A DNA stretch of 64,000 nucleotides from Tenuifilaceae bacterium CYCD (GTDB lineage: Bacteria; Bacteroidota; Bacteroidia; Bacteroidales; Tenuifilaceae). This document shows positions 1-8,293 of the stretch, one piece after another. Positions within the stretch are counted from its first letter, which is position 1. Each line of letters starts with the position of its first letter. The notes below the pieces were generated by a model that saw only the letters and a program-made list of their open reading frames with translations, was not told the origin of the DNA and did not search any database. Location: the NCBI GenBank assembly GCA_036322835.1, contig AP027304.1:2852001-2916000 (forward strand), written 5' to 3'. The position numbers were made by a program, and so were the translations under genes.

Positions 1-1902
1 TATCATGGCAACAACGCTCATGAATAGGAAGCTTGGAATGTTATCGTTCTCGCTAAAGAGATATGCATTAGGATTAGCTAGCGTGCCATGAATGTACTTT
101 GTGAAATATCCAATAATAATGGCTAGCACAGGCGATGCCAGGATGCTTATGTTTATGAATTGTGTGTTTGCGAGTTTACTTCTAAGGTTACGCTTAAAGT
201 AAATCCACATCTGCTTTCGGTGCGAAGGTATTTTAAAGTTGTTTGGCGGAATTGGGCTTGCGCAGGGTGGAAGGTATACATTTAGCTTGCTTTCAATGTT
301 ATTTAGGTACAGTTCGTACCACTCCTTGGCTGAGCGTTTGCGTTTACGGGTTAACTTACCGTACTCGTTAACCACGCGGGCTTCAACAACTCTTAAAATT
401 AAATCGGTGTTAACGTTACCGCAGGTAATGCACTCGCTTTCGTCGGGTTTTAGGAAGTTGGCCGCTTTTTTGAAGTAAACAACTGCATCCATGGGATTCC
501 CTTGGAATATTGGTCTTCCACCGTGATCGAGTACAATGATCTTATCGAATAGTTTGAAAACATCCGATGAGGGTTGATGTATGTTGGCAAATACTATTTT
601 CCCTTTAAAGGTCTGCTTTTTGAGCAACAGCATTATGCGCTCCGAGTCCATTGATGATAATCCGGAGGTTGGCTCATCAACAAACAGTACCGATGGTTCG
701 CGCATTAGCTCCATGGCCATGTTCAAGCGCTTGCGCTGTCCACCGCTAATGTATTTGTTCAGTGGATCGCCTACCCGTAGATTACGGGCTTCAACCAAGT
801 CGAAATCATTAAGGGTTCTATCTATTAGTTCGTTTAGTTTTGGCTTATCGTAGTTGCTGAAGCAGAGCGATGCGTTGTAGTAAAGGTTTTGGTAAACGGT
901 CAACTCCTCAACCAGCAAGTCGTCCTGTGGTACATAACCAATAACGCCCTCGAGCTCTTTCTTGTTTTGGTGAACATCGTACCCATTAATCAGCACGTTT
1001 CCGTTGGCTGGCTTTAGGTTTCCGTTTAGCAGGTTTAGCAGGGTTGATTTTCCAACTCCACTTCCCCCCATAATACCAATTAGTTGACCCGAATGGGCTG
1101 TGAACGAAAATCGATAGATTCCATTCTTGCTGCCTTTGTGCTGGTAATCAATATCCTTAACCACCATCGATACGAATGGTCTGTTCGGATCCTGAATAAA
1201 TGCCGATGCAACCTTACTGTAGTAGATTGGCGATACTCGAGCACCCCGAATAACAGATCCTACACCAAAAATATAGGTTCTGCCCGGTTTAATTACTCTA
1301 CTATTCAAGAATAGTTCGCTATCGCCAAAATACTTGATTAGGAATGTATTGGTGCTCGATATTCTGAGCGTGTAAATCTTCCCGTTTAAACGTTCATTCA
1401 GGATATGTTTAATTTCCGAGGATGGAAAATCTTTGTTGGAATCAATAAGTAAAACCTGTTGGTTCCATGGGATTTGGCTGTTATCCTCGCTTAGGATGAA
1501 ATCCTTTCCGTTTTCAAATTCATACTCCCGAATGTTAAATCCATTGGCAACATCCCTAATCAGTTCAATTCTTTCCGGTGAACTTATTTTACTGTCGCCC
1601 ATGAACTCAATAACCTGAAGAATCATCCAAACCTTCTGATTCTGCTCAAATTCTGCATTGGCCGAATCTATGAAATTCTTGATGATTGGCGATTCTGCAA
1701 TACCATCTTGGTTCTTTTGCTCTAATCGATAAAGGTTGATATATTCTTGGAATTTATTGAGAAACTCCTTTGTTTGTTCACTCCCAAAATCGTGCTGTAG
1801 GTAATTTTCGAGTACATCAATGGTGAGTCCTGCACCTTTGCTATCGATGCTGATTACAAAGGCAAAAAGTTTCATTAATGCTTTAAGAAGCGACTCACTC
1901 AT
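1..1902 (-). CDS. ABCG-like ABC transporter, ATPase fused to permease (partial)
   Basis: The gene reads leftward from an ATG at 1902 (MSESLLKALMKL) and runs off the window edge after 634 codons with no stop, so the C-terminus is missing. Residues 1-100 are helical and loosely resemble TerB-type domains (tentative). The ATPase domain has Walker A GGSGVGKST at about 279-287, signature ISGGQRKR near 385 and Walker B VLFVDEPTSG near 400-410. After about residue 540 a basic linker leads into the first membrane segment (NISILASPVLAIIIGY). This NBD-then-TMD order is that of ABCG/White-type half transporters, which act as dimers in the cytoplasmic membrane, usually as exporters. The substrate cannot be told. 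The upstream neighbour ppk2 is divergent. The family call is firm; the N-terminal domain call is weak. Confidence 0.85.
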   Translation of the reverse strand, partial: MSESLLKALMKLFAFVISIDSKGAGLTIDVLENYLQHDFGSEQTKEFLNKFQEYINLYRLEQKNQDGIAESPIIKNFIDSANAEFEQNQKVWMILQVIEFMGDSKISSPERIELIRDVANGFNIREYEFENGKDFILSEDNSQIPWNQQVLLIDSNKDFPSSEIKHILNERLNGKIYTLRISSTNTFLIKYFGDSELFLNSRVIKPGRTYIFGVGSVIRGARVSPIYYSKVASAFIQDPNRPFVSMVVKDIDYQHKGSKNGIYRFSFTAHSGQLIGIMGGSGVGKSTLLNLLNGNLKPANGNVLINGYDVHQNKKELEGVIGYVPQDDLLVEELTVYQNLYYNASLCFSNYDKPKLNELIDRTLNDFDLVEARNLRVGDPLNKYISGGQRKRLNMAMELMREPSVLFVDEPTSGLSSMDSERIMLLLKKQTFKGKIVFANIHQPSSDVFKLFDKIIVLDHGGRPIFQGNPMDAVVYFKKAANFLKPDESECITCGNVNTDLILRVVEARVVNEYGKLTRKRKRSAKEWYELYLNNIESKLNVYLPPCASPIPPNNFKIPSHRKQMWIYFKRNLRSKLANTQFINISILASPVLAIIIGYFTKYIHGTLANPNAYLFSENDNIPSFLFMSVVAMI

Positions 1903-1924
1903 ATCAATATTCTGTTTTGCTTAG

Positions 1925-1932
1925 CAAAAATA
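1925..1932 (-). promoter_or_regulatory. Candidate -7 element for the ABC transporter gene
   Basis: On the minus strand this reads TATTTTTG, matching the Bacteroidota -7 consensus TAnnTTTG, and lies 22 bases upstream of the ATG at 1902. I see no TTG at the expected -33 spacing, so the call rests on one element. Confidence 0.35.
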
Positions 1933-2097
1933 ACCATTATTTATTCTGTGATACTTTTTAGCAAAGGTTTTTACTCTTTAACTTTTGAACAGTTTATTAG
2001 AGTTTGCATCTATTTTGAAACTTTCCGTGTGGAAAAATTTGCGTTGATCTTTTTTTTCGTAAATTTAATTCATTATCAGAAAATTAATACTTGAAAT

Positions 2098-2994
2098 ATG
2101 AGCAAGGACAAGAAAGACAAAAAGAATAAAAAGGATAAGGACGAGAAGAAGCACAAGGATAAAAAGCATGCTGCTCTATCGTTGGACGAGCATTATGAAC
2201 TTGTGGAATCGCATCCCGAAAAGATCGACAAGAAATCCTACGAAAAGGAGATTGAACGACTTCATATCGAACTCAATAAACTCTTGGAGTGGATTAAGTT
2301 TAAAAAGTTAAAAGTAGTATTGATTTTCGAAGGTAGAGATGCCGCTGGGAAAGGTGGCGTAATTAAAACCATCTCGGAGCGGCTTAACCCCCGTTTTTGT
2401 AGAATAGTTGCGCTGGGCGTGCCAACAGAGAAGGAGAAAAGCCAATGGTATTTTCAGCGATATGTGGCTCATCTGCCAGCCGCTGGTGAAATGGTTCTCT
2501 TCGATAGGAGCTGGTACAATAGAGCAGGAGTGGAGAAGGTTATGGGATTCTGCAACGAGGAGGAGTATTTGGAGTTCTTGCGATCGTGTCCGGAGTATGA
2601 GCGAATGCTGGTACGCTCCGGAATTATTCTTATCAAGTATTGGTTCTCGGTTAGCGATAAGGAGCAAGAACGACGATTCCAGGAACGAATTGATGATCCT
2701 ACCAAGCGATGGAAGTTAAGTCCAATGGATGTTGAGTCGCGGAACCGTTGGGTTGAATACTCAAAGGCCAAGGATGAGATGTTTGCCCATACCGACATTA
2801 AGCAGGCAACATGGTGGGTGGTTCGTGCCGACGATAAGCGTCGGGCAAGGTTGAATTGTATCAGCCACTTGCTAAGTTTGATTCCTTACGAGGATTTAAC
2901 CCCGGCACCAATTAAGTTAGAGGCCCGACGGGAGGACAACTCCTATATTCGGCCGCCTATAACAGACCAGAACTTTGTTCCAGAGGTGTACTAA
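2098..2994 (+). CDS. ppk2: Polyphosphate kinase 2 family protein (PPK2)
   Basis: PPK2 enzymes transfer phosphate between polyphosphate and nucleotides in the cytoplasm, usually making NTP or NDP from NDP or NMP. Of 298 residues, about 60-290 form the PPK2 domain: Walker A EGRDAAGKGG (78-87), the Walker B/DRSWYNR motif near 137-143, and a lid region with paired Arg/Lys (ERRFQERIDDPTKRWK). Single-domain size fits class I or III; the exact nucleotide preference cannot be read from the sequence. The first 24 residues are almost all Lys/Asp/Glu/His (MSKDKKDKKNKKDKDEKK), an extreme basic tail that could bind polyphosphate or be a target for lysine polyphosphorylation (inference). A strong palindromic terminator begins at the base after the stop codon. 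Confidence 0.93.
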   Translation: MSKDKKDKKNKKDKDEKKHKDKKHAALSLDEHYELVESHPEKIDKKSYEKEIERLHIELNKLLEWIKFKKLKVVLIFEGRDAAGKGGVIKTISERLNPRFCRIVALGVPTEKEKSQWYFQRYVAHLPAAGEMVLFDRSWYNRAGVEKVMGFCNEEEYLEFLRSCPEYERMLVRSGIILIKYWFSVSDKEQERRFQERIDDPTKRWKLSPMDVESRNRWVEYSKAKDEMFAHTDIKQATWWVVRADDKRRARLNCISHLLSLIPYEDLTPAPIKLEARREDNSYIRPPITDQNFVPEVY

Positions 2995-3030
2995 ACATAA
3001 ACCCTGTCGCTATTCCGACAGGGTTTATGT
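2995..3030. terminator. Perfect 15-bp hairpin between convergent genes
   Basis: Arms 2995-3009 and 3016-3030 are exactly complementary over 15 bp with a 6-base loop (ctattc). The hairpin fills the whole gap between the stop codons of ppk2 (plus) and the thioesterase (minus), so it can serve both directions. Arm ends are A/T-rich (acataaa / tttatgt), partly supplying the U-tract. Confidence 0.85.
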
Positions 3031-3432
3031 TTACTTATCGAACATTCCGTTAAATCCCGGAATATCGTCAATCCTCATAGGCCTTCCATTCCGCAATCCC
3101 ACACCAATAACATTAGCTTTAACCACGGTTTTCCCTTCGGGAAGTTTGATTGCCTCCTGTTCGAAAATCATTCTTAAATGCCCTTCGCGCTTTGTGGTGA
3201 CACGCACCACAAACTTGTCGCCGCTAGTAAGCGAGTACTTGTAGTCAATCTCAATTCTCGATACAACAAGATCAACTCCTTCGGTGTGAAGTTTTGTGAA
3301 ATTAATGCCTCGCTCTAAAAGATATTTATGACGAGCATGCTCTAGGTAGTTTAGGTATACAGAGTTGTTAACAATTCCTTGAAAATCGCATTCGTAATCG
3401 CGCACTTCAAATTCTAGTTCGAAAGCTTCCAT
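3031..3432 (-). CDS. Acyl-CoA thioesterase, 4HBT hotdog fold (YbgC/FadM-like)
   Basis: A 133-residue single hotdog-domain protein of the 4-hydroxybenzoyl-CoA thioesterase family, which hydrolyses acyl-CoA thioesters in the cytoplasm. The N-terminal active-site block is visible as VRDYECDFQGIVNNSVYLNYLEHAR (about 10-34), written here in two parts: RDYECDFQGIVNN then SVYLNYLEHAR. It matches the D-x-x-G-(I/V)-V pattern and the long helix of the fold. Length is normal for the family. Substrate chain length is not predictable. It stands alone, convergent with ppk2. Confidence 0.85.
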   Translation of the reverse strand: MEAFELEFEVRDYECDFQGIVNNSVYLNYLEHARHKYLLERGINFTKLHTEGVDLVVSRIEIDYKYSLTSGDKFVVRVTTKREGHLRMIFEQEAIKLPEGKTVVKANVIGVGLRNGRPMRIDDIPGFNGMFDK

Positions 3433-3454
3433 GTTTTTGGATATTGGGTTGTTG

Positions 3455-3590
3455 AGTGATTTAGTTATTAAGTGATTTGGTTATTGACTGTTTTTAATTA
3501 GTTGACTTTTCAGTTTTTAAATGTTACCTGTCACCATAAGTTACCTGCCACCATTTGTCATTTGTCACTATAAGTTACCATCCGTCATTA
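3455..3590. repeat. Degenerate short tandem repeats, running into a gene 3' end
   Basis: Two 16-mers agtgattt(a/g)gttatt(a/g) lie head to tail at 3455-3470 and 3471-3486. Copies of a 17-mer beginning gttac follow at 3523, 3540 and 3574, with intervening tttgtcac motifs. The last copy covers the C-terminal codons of the YhcH-family gene (3568 onward). Function unknown; possibly slippage-derived filler. Confidence 0.6.
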
Positions 3591-4026
3591 ACACCTTAAA
3601 AACAACCTTTTTAATGACGCCCTCGCCAATTAACGGAGCGTGAGCATCGTTTGGAAAAAATATGGCGAAGTAATTGGTTGGCACTTTAATAAAATTTAGC
3701 GGGGTATCGTTGTAAAATACAATGTCCTTTTCTTTATCAAAAACACCCTTTGGGGAATGACAATCCTCTCGGCTTCTCCATCCCATGGTTTCTTCGCCCT
3801 GTAGGCAAATTTGAATATCGATGTACTTGTCGTGAGCCTCAAGGGGAGCCTCATCCTTGGTTCTGGCCTTGTTAAACGATGGAATTGCAATTAGTTTTTC
3901 TCCATCGATGTAAATCTTTTCTCCTGGTTTGCTGAAGTCTAACGTGATTAATGCTTGCTCAACTTTTTCGAATAAAGGATTGAGGTTGATATATGTTCCA
4001 AATTCGTTTAACGGTGCAACTATCAT
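3568..4026 (-). CDS. YhcH/YjgK/YiaL family protein (DUF386)
   Basis: A 152-residue cupin-like beta-barrel protein of the YhcH/YjgK/YiaL (DUF386) family, often found with sialic acid or other sugar catabolism genes and thought to act on sugar anomers or amino-sugar intermediates. Diagnostic blocks are EAHDKYIDIQ (about 83-92), EETMGWR, a central Asp/Glu-rich stretch (FDKEKDIVFY), and the metal-ligand-like FFPNDAHAP near 125-133. The start is the ATG at 4026. The last residues (MTDGNL) fall inside a short repeat that continues downstream, so the C-terminus may be variable. No sugar genes adjoin it. The family call is firm; the reaction is unknown. Confidence 0.85.
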   Translation of the reverse strand: MIVAPLNEFGTYINLNPLFEKVEQALITLDFSKPGEKIYIDGEKLIAIPSFNKARTKDEAPLEAHDKYIDIQICLQGEETMGWRSREDCHSPKGVFDKEKDIVFYNDTPLNFIKVPTNYFAIFFPNDAHAPLIGEGVIKKVVFKVLMTDGNL

Positions 4027-4054
4027 AATTCCTGTATTTGTTATCTTTAAACTA

Positions 4055-4062
4055 CAAAACTA
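4055..4062 (-). promoter_or_regulatory. Candidate -7 element for the YhcH-family gene
   Basis: The minus strand reads TAGTTTTG (TAnnTTTG), 28 bases upstream of the ATG at 4026. No clear -33 TTG is visible. Confidence 0.35.
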
Positions 4063-4162
4063 ATAATTAATATTCCATTCTAGTGAATAGTTTGGTGGAT
4101 TTGGTTGAAGTTTATAAATATAGAATATTTTAATCAAACGGAATCACTTCGATATATTAGCA

Positions 4163-4170
4163 TATCTTTG
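4163..4170 (+). promoter_or_regulatory. Candidate -7 element for pdxB
   Basis: Reads TATCTTTG (TAnnTTTG), 14 bases before the pdxB ATG, which would give a very short leader. A -33 TTG is not evident. Confidence 0.35.
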
Positions 4171-4184
4171 TTGAAAATTGTCAA

Positions 4185-5279
4185 ATGCATCTTATTGCCG
4201 ATAAAAATATTCCCTTCCTGCAAGGCGTTTTGGAACCTTACTTTGAGGTAGAGTACTTCTCCGGAAAAGAGATAACTGCCGATATTGTCCGTAATGCCGA
4301 TGCGTTGATTGTTCGTACCAGAACTATCTGCAACTCAAAACTATTATCGGGTTCTAAGGTTAAGTTTATTGGTTCTGCAACCATTGGGTTCGACCATATC
4401 GATACAAATTACTGTGCAAACAATAGTATTACTTGGGCAAATGCTCCCGGTTGCAATTCTGCAGGAGTACAGCAGTGGGTTGCCGCTGCACTTATTCATT
4501 GGGCTGAGTTAAATTCAAAAAATTTATCGGGATTGACAATTGGTATTGTTGGCGTTGGTAATGTTGGGAAAAAAGTGGTTGAACTTGCGAAGGTTTTAGG
4601 AATGAAAGTCCTTTGCTGCGATCCTCCCCGTAAACGCGATGAGGATTTAGTAGATTACGTTGATTTCGAAACCGTTTTGAAAAACTCTGATATTATTACC
4701 TTTCATGTTCCATTGAACTACGAAGGGGTTGATAGAACCTTTCATATGCTTAACTCTAGTACCATTGAGTTGTGTAAGCCCGATGTTTATGTCATTAATT
4801 CGTCTAGGGGCGAAGTTGTTAATACAGAAGGATTAATTGCGTTTCTGGAATCAAACCCTAAAGCACAGGCTGCTTTGGATGTATGGGAAAACGAACCAAA
4901 TATCTCGATTGAATTGCTTCGTAAGACAATAATTGCAACACCTCATATAGCAGGGTATTCTTTAGAAGGTAAGGTAATGGGGACAAAAATGGTTATCGAT
5001 TCACTTAGCCAATTTTTCAATTTGGGAATTAGTCCTTGGCTACCCAATCCTAATCCTTTGATGAAAAAAATTTGTGTTAAGCAATCCCAAAACATACCCG
5101 AAATAATTAAATCAACCTACAACATTTTGGGTGATGATTTGAGAGGCAACTCCGAGAGTTTTGAGAATTTAAGGAATAACTATGATTATCGTCGCGATTT
5201 TAGCGGACATACTGTTAGGGTAAATTCTAAATATTCCGAGGATTTAAGAAGAATCGGCTTTTCAATTAGTACGGAATAA
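4185..5279 (+). CDS. pdxB: 4-phosphoerythronate dehydrogenase PdxB
   Basis: PdxB oxidises 4-phospho-D-erythronate to 3-hydroxy-2-oxo-4-phosphobutanoate, the second step of the DXP-dependent pyridoxal-phosphate pathway, in the cytoplasm. The 364-residue protein shows the D-2-hydroxyacid dehydrogenase layout: split catalytic domain, Rossmann domain with VGVGNVGKKV (122-131), and the catalytic set Arg208 (SSRGE), Glu237 (ENEP) and His254 (TPHIAGYS). The PdxB-specific substrate region RTRTICN (44-50) and GSATIGFDHID (63-73) is conserved, as is a C-terminal dimerisation-like domain. Its last 14 bases overlap the 3' end of the convergent gene at 5266. Confidence 0.95.
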   Translation: MHLIADKNIPFLQGVLEPYFEVEYFSGKEITADIVRNADALIVRTRTICNSKLLSGSKVKFIGSATIGFDHIDTNYCANNSITWANAPGCNSAGVQQWVAAALIHWAELNSKNLSGLTIGIVGVGNVGKKVVELAKVLGMKVLCCDPPRKRDEDLVDYVDFETVLKNSDIITFHVPLNYEGVDRTFHMLNSSTIELCKPDVYVINSSRGEVVNTEGLIAFLESNPKAQAALDVWENEPNISIELLRKTIIATPHIAGYSLEGKVMGTKMVIDSLSQFFNLGISPWLPNPNPLMKKICVKQSQNIPEIIKSTYNILGDDLRGNSESFENLRNNYDYRRDFSGHTVRVNSKYSEDLRRIGFSISTE

Positions 5280-5724
5280 CCCAAAGCACTCTTTCCTCTT
5301 CGATGCACAAATCAACTAAACGCATCAAGTGACGGTTAACCTGAATGATTTTACGCATATAGGTACGCCAGTGCTTTTCGTAGGTTGGGTCAAAATTGCT
5401 TAGAACTTTCAACAGATCTTTTCCGAGGAAAATGCCCGAAAGGTAACTCTGAAATTGCGCAATATTGTTGATAACCAAGAGGGTCTCAAGGTTACAAAGC
5501 AACTCATTTCGTAATGGTATGAACTTACGGCTATTGTAAAGCGTTGGGGCTACAAAATCAAATAAATGGTTGCTACGTTCAAAGCAACTTGCGAAAATAT
5601 TGAATACATCAGCCGAGAGGTACAACGATTCATCATCGCACCGATTGTAGTTTTCTGCATCTCCAGTTATGTTAAACTCAACGAAATCAATGATTTCGCT
5701 TTTCTTCATTAAGCTTAACCGCAT
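5266..5724 (-). CDS. Conserved-looking hypothetical protein, 152 aa
   Basis: I do not recognise this protein. It is soluble-looking with no signal peptide, mostly alpha-helical by composition, and rich in aromatic and charged residues (YEKHWRTYMRKIIQVNRHLMRL near 115-136, given as YEKHWRTYMRK and IIQVNRHLMRL). A second ATG lies at 5709 (MKKSEIID), so the start is uncertain by five codons. It converges on pdxB with a 14-base 3' overlap. The codon usage and frame integrity suggest a real gene; function unknown. Confidence 0.65.
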   Translation of the reverse strand: MRLSLMKKSEIIDFVEFNITGDAENYNRCDDESLYLSADVFNIFASCFERSNHLFDFVAPTLYNSRKFIPLRNELLCNLETLLVINNIAQFQSYLSGIFLGKDLLKVLSNFDPTYEKHWRTYMRKIIQVNRHLMRLVDLCIEEERVLWVIPY

Positions 5725-5910
5725 AAAAAATCTTCAATTTCATCTTCAACTTACTGAGGATTAACAAATAAGTTGAACATTATTTATCAATAAATATATC
5801 AATATTTTTATCAAAGTTAATATTTTTTGAAATTGTCGCAATTTTTTAAACCCAAATGAACGCATTTACACATCATTGGTATATTTTAGCACTTTGTAGA
5901 AATCAGACTT

Positions 5911-6588
5911 ATGCTAGGATCTATTATTAATGCTGTGGCAATTATTGTGGGAGGTGTTTTGGGTTTAGTATTAAACAATAAACTGCCTAAGAAGTATATC
6001 GCTGTCTTTTTTCAGGTTATAGGAATATTTACGCTATTGCTTGGATTTTCGATGGGAATAAAAACCGAAAAACCATTGCTCTTGATTTTTAGCTTGATTC
6101 TTGGAGCGTTAGTTGGAACAGCCATTAATCTTCAAGCCATAGTTGAGGGTTGGGGCGATAAAATTAAGAATCGATTCAACTTAAAGGGCGATAAGTTCTC
6201 CGAAGGAATGGTTGTGGCTTTTCTGATGTACTGTATGGGTTCCTTAACAATTCTGGGCGCTATTGAGGAAGGTACTGGTGGCGAACCTAAACTTTTTTAC
6301 GTTAAAAGCCTGATGGACGGCTTTTCATCTATCGCCTTAGCTTCGTCGTTAGGGTTTGGTGTGCTGTTCTCCATAGTACCTTTATTAATATATCAAGGAG
6401 GCCTAACGTTCTTGGCTTCGTTAATTGGCGAAAGTTTAACTCCTTTAATGGTTGGTGAACTTTCAGCAGTTGGTGGTGTGTTACTTATTGGATTAGGATT
6501 GAATATTCTTGATATTAAAAAGATAGATGTGCTCAATATTTTACCAGCATTACTTTTTATTATACCTTTAGTTTATCTATTTGGATAG
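5911..6588 (+). CDS. DUF554 family membrane protein
   Basis: A 225-residue polytopic inner-membrane protein with the DUF554 (YdfK-type) pattern: a Gly-rich first segment (MLGSIINAVAIIVGGVLGL), a cytoplasmic loop with NRFNLKGDKFSEGMVVAFL around 90-108, the FxxYCMGSLTILGAIEEG motif near 105-122 and a repeated small-residue helix (SAVGGVLLIGLGLNILDI) near 185-202. About six to seven hydrophobic segments are visible. Function of the family is not established; a transport role is often assumed. It precedes the AmgK-RapZ gene by 69 bases and could be co-transcribed with it. Confidence 0.85.
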   Translation: MLGSIINAVAIIVGGVLGLVLNNKLPKKYIAVFFQVIGIFTLLLGFSMGIKTEKPLLLIFSLILGALVGTAINLQAIVEGWGDKIKNRFNLKGDKFSEGMVVAFLMYCMGSLTILGAIEEGTGGEPKLFYVKSLMDGFSSIALASSLGFGVLFSIVPLLIYQGGLTFLASLIGESLTPLMVGELSAVGGVLLIGLGLNILDIKKIDVLNILPALLFIIPLVYLFG

Positions 6589-6657
6589 TTTAGTCGAGAA
6601 CGTTTTGTTTCAGATCACATTCTTTCCAACTTTTAACTTTATAACTTTTCACTTAAA

Positions 6658-8067
6658 ATGAATCAACACATTAATAGTATAGTTAAACTTTACGAGAGCA
6701 AATTCAACGCAAAACCCAACAGGGTAGAGGTGCTTCCTGCTTCAGGTTCTCCACGCATTTATTATCGTATATTCATTGTGGGTAGTAATTCATTAATAGG
6801 TGCTTTTAATAATGATGTAGATGAGAATAGGGCATTTTTCTACCTCTCAAGGCATTTTTTTGAAAAGGGACTCAATGTTCCTGATGTTATTGCAATCTCA
6901 TCGTGCGAAAAGTATTACCTCCAAACCGATTTGGGCTCAGAATCGCTGTTCAATTTGATTACCAAGGGTAATGTTGACTCTAATCTCGACTTTTTATTAG
7001 AAAGCGCAGTAAAACAGTTAGCTAAAATTCAGGTGATTGGTTTTGATGGTCTGGATTCAACTAAATGTTTCCCAATTCCTTCGTTCGATAGGCGCTCTGT
7101 AATGTGGGATTTAAACTATTTTAAGTACAATTTTCTAAAGCCCAGTGGGCTTACTTTTAGTGAAGTTAAGTTGGAGGATGAGTTCAATCGACTAGCCGAT
7201 ATTCTTTTAGATGAGGATTTAAACTACTTTCACTATCGCGATTTTCAGTCGAGAAACATAATGGTTAAGGATAACCAACTTTACTTTATCGATTATCAGG
7301 GTGGTCGCCTTGGGCCTTGTTTGTACGATTTGGCATCGTTCCTTTATCAAGCAAAGGCAGGTTTTTCTTCAGAGCAAAGGAATAGGTTATTCAATATCTA
7401 TCTAAATGAGTTGACTCAGTATCGAAAAGTTGATGTGGAGCATCTAAAAGATGTTTTTCCATTTATGGTAATGTTCCGTATTCTACAAACTCTTGGTGCT
7501 TATGGTTTCAGAGGTTTCTTTGAGAAAAAAACTCATTTCATTCAAAGTATACCTAATGCTATCGGTAATTATTTGGAATTGGCCAATTCTACTAGGGTGG
7601 GCGAGTTTAATTATATAACATCTTTGCTAAAGGAGTATAGTATTCTTATCGCCAAAGATGAAGCTGAGGAGTCTAAAGGTTTAACTGTATCTATAACAAG
7701 TTTCTCTTTTAAAAAAGGTTATCCCGAAATTCATCCCGATCACGGAGGCGGCTTTATATTTGATTGTCGCTTTTTACCAAACCCCGGCCGAATTGATAAG
7801 TATAAACCTTTAAATGGTTTAGATAACGAGGTTGCTGATTATTTGAATGTATTCGATGAGGTCTCGGTATTCAACAACCGTGCATTCGATATGGTTTCTT
7901 CAGCAATTGATAACTATATTGCGCGAGATTTTAAGTATCTTTCAGTTGCCTTTGGGTGCACTGGGGGTCAGCATCGCTCTGTATACTGCACAAATTTATT
8001 GGCTAAAAAACTTTCTGAGCGCTACAATGTTAATATCGTTGTAAAACATCGCGAAATAAACAGATAG
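6658..8067 (+). CDS. AmgK-like amino-sugar kinase fused to RapZ C-terminal domain
   Basis: Two domains in one 469-residue cytoplasmic protein. Residues about 1-330 form an aminoglycoside-phosphotransferase-type kinase with catalytic HYRDFQSRN (His192, Asp195, Asn200), metal-binding Asp212 in FIDYQGG and then LGPCLYDLASFL. This resembles AmgK, which phosphorylates MurNAc/GlcNAc at the anomeric position during peptidoglycan recycling. Residues about 340-469 match the C-terminal domain of RapZ (FDCRFLPNPG at 368-377, GCTGGQHRS at 433-441), which in E. coli binds glucosamine-6-phosphate; the RapZ N-terminal P-loop domain is absent. A MurU-like gene lies 227 bases downstream, as in the AmgK-MurU salvage pathway. 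Fusion suggests kinase activity governed by an amino-sugar phosphate, or another sugar-phosphate-binding role (inference). Confidence 0.85.
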   Translation: MNQHINSIVKLYESKFNAKPNRVEVLPASGSPRIYYRIFIVGSNSLIGAFNNDVDENRAFFYLSRHFFEKGLNVPDVIAISSCEKYYLQTDLGSESLFNLITKGNVDSNLDFLLESAVKQLAKIQVIGFDGLDSTKCFPIPSFDRRSVMWDLNYFKYNFLKPSGLTFSEVKLEDEFNRLADILLDEDLNYFHYRDFQSRNIMVKDNQLYFIDYQGGRLGPCLYDLASFLYQAKAGFSSEQRNRLFNIYLNELTQYRKVDVEHLKDVFPFMVMFRILQTLGAYGFRGFFEKKTHFIQSIPNAIGNYLELANSTRVGEFNYITSLLKEYSILIAKDEAEESKGLTVSITSFSFKKGYPEIHPDHGGGFIFDCRFLPNPGRIDKYKPLNGLDNEVADYLNVFDEVSVFNNRAFDMVSSAIDNYIARDFKYLSVAFGCTGGQHRSVYCTNLLAKKLSERYNVNIVVKHREINR

Positions 8068-8071
8068 ATTT

Positions 8072-8203
8072 ATGCCAAAGAAAAAATGTGAGAAAGGCAA
8101 AGTAAAGGAGAAGTCCGATAGTAAAGAGTTCCATTGCGACAAGTGTGGTGCTACATCAAACAATAAGGATAAACTCTGTAAGCCCAAAAAGTTAAATGGT
8201 TGA
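8072..8203 (+). CDS. Small Cys-rich, zinc-ribbon-like protein, 43 aa
   Basis: A short reading frame begins four bases after the kinase-RapZ stop codon and encodes 43 residues. The N-terminal third is Lys-rich (MPKKKCEKGKVKEK). The core FHCDKCGATSNNKDKLCKP has a CxxC pair followed by a third Cys, like half a zinc ribbon, with Cys6 a possible fourth ligand. Tight spacing implies co-translation with the kinase. Family and function unknown; similar tiny Lys/Cys proteins occur in Bacteroidota but I cannot name one. Confidence 0.65.
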   Translation: MPKKKCEKGKVKEKSDSKEFHCDKCGATSNNKDKLCKPKKLNG

Positions 8204-8293
8204 TTTTTACATTAACTTTTTTTATGTCACCAATCACTTGTAACTATTCGCTATTATTTATCTTTATACCCATTAACGCATTTAGTTACTAGA

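Noticed and set aside
2308-2798. Frames on both strands inside ppk2
   Set aside because: Shadows of the PPK2 gene with no family signature.
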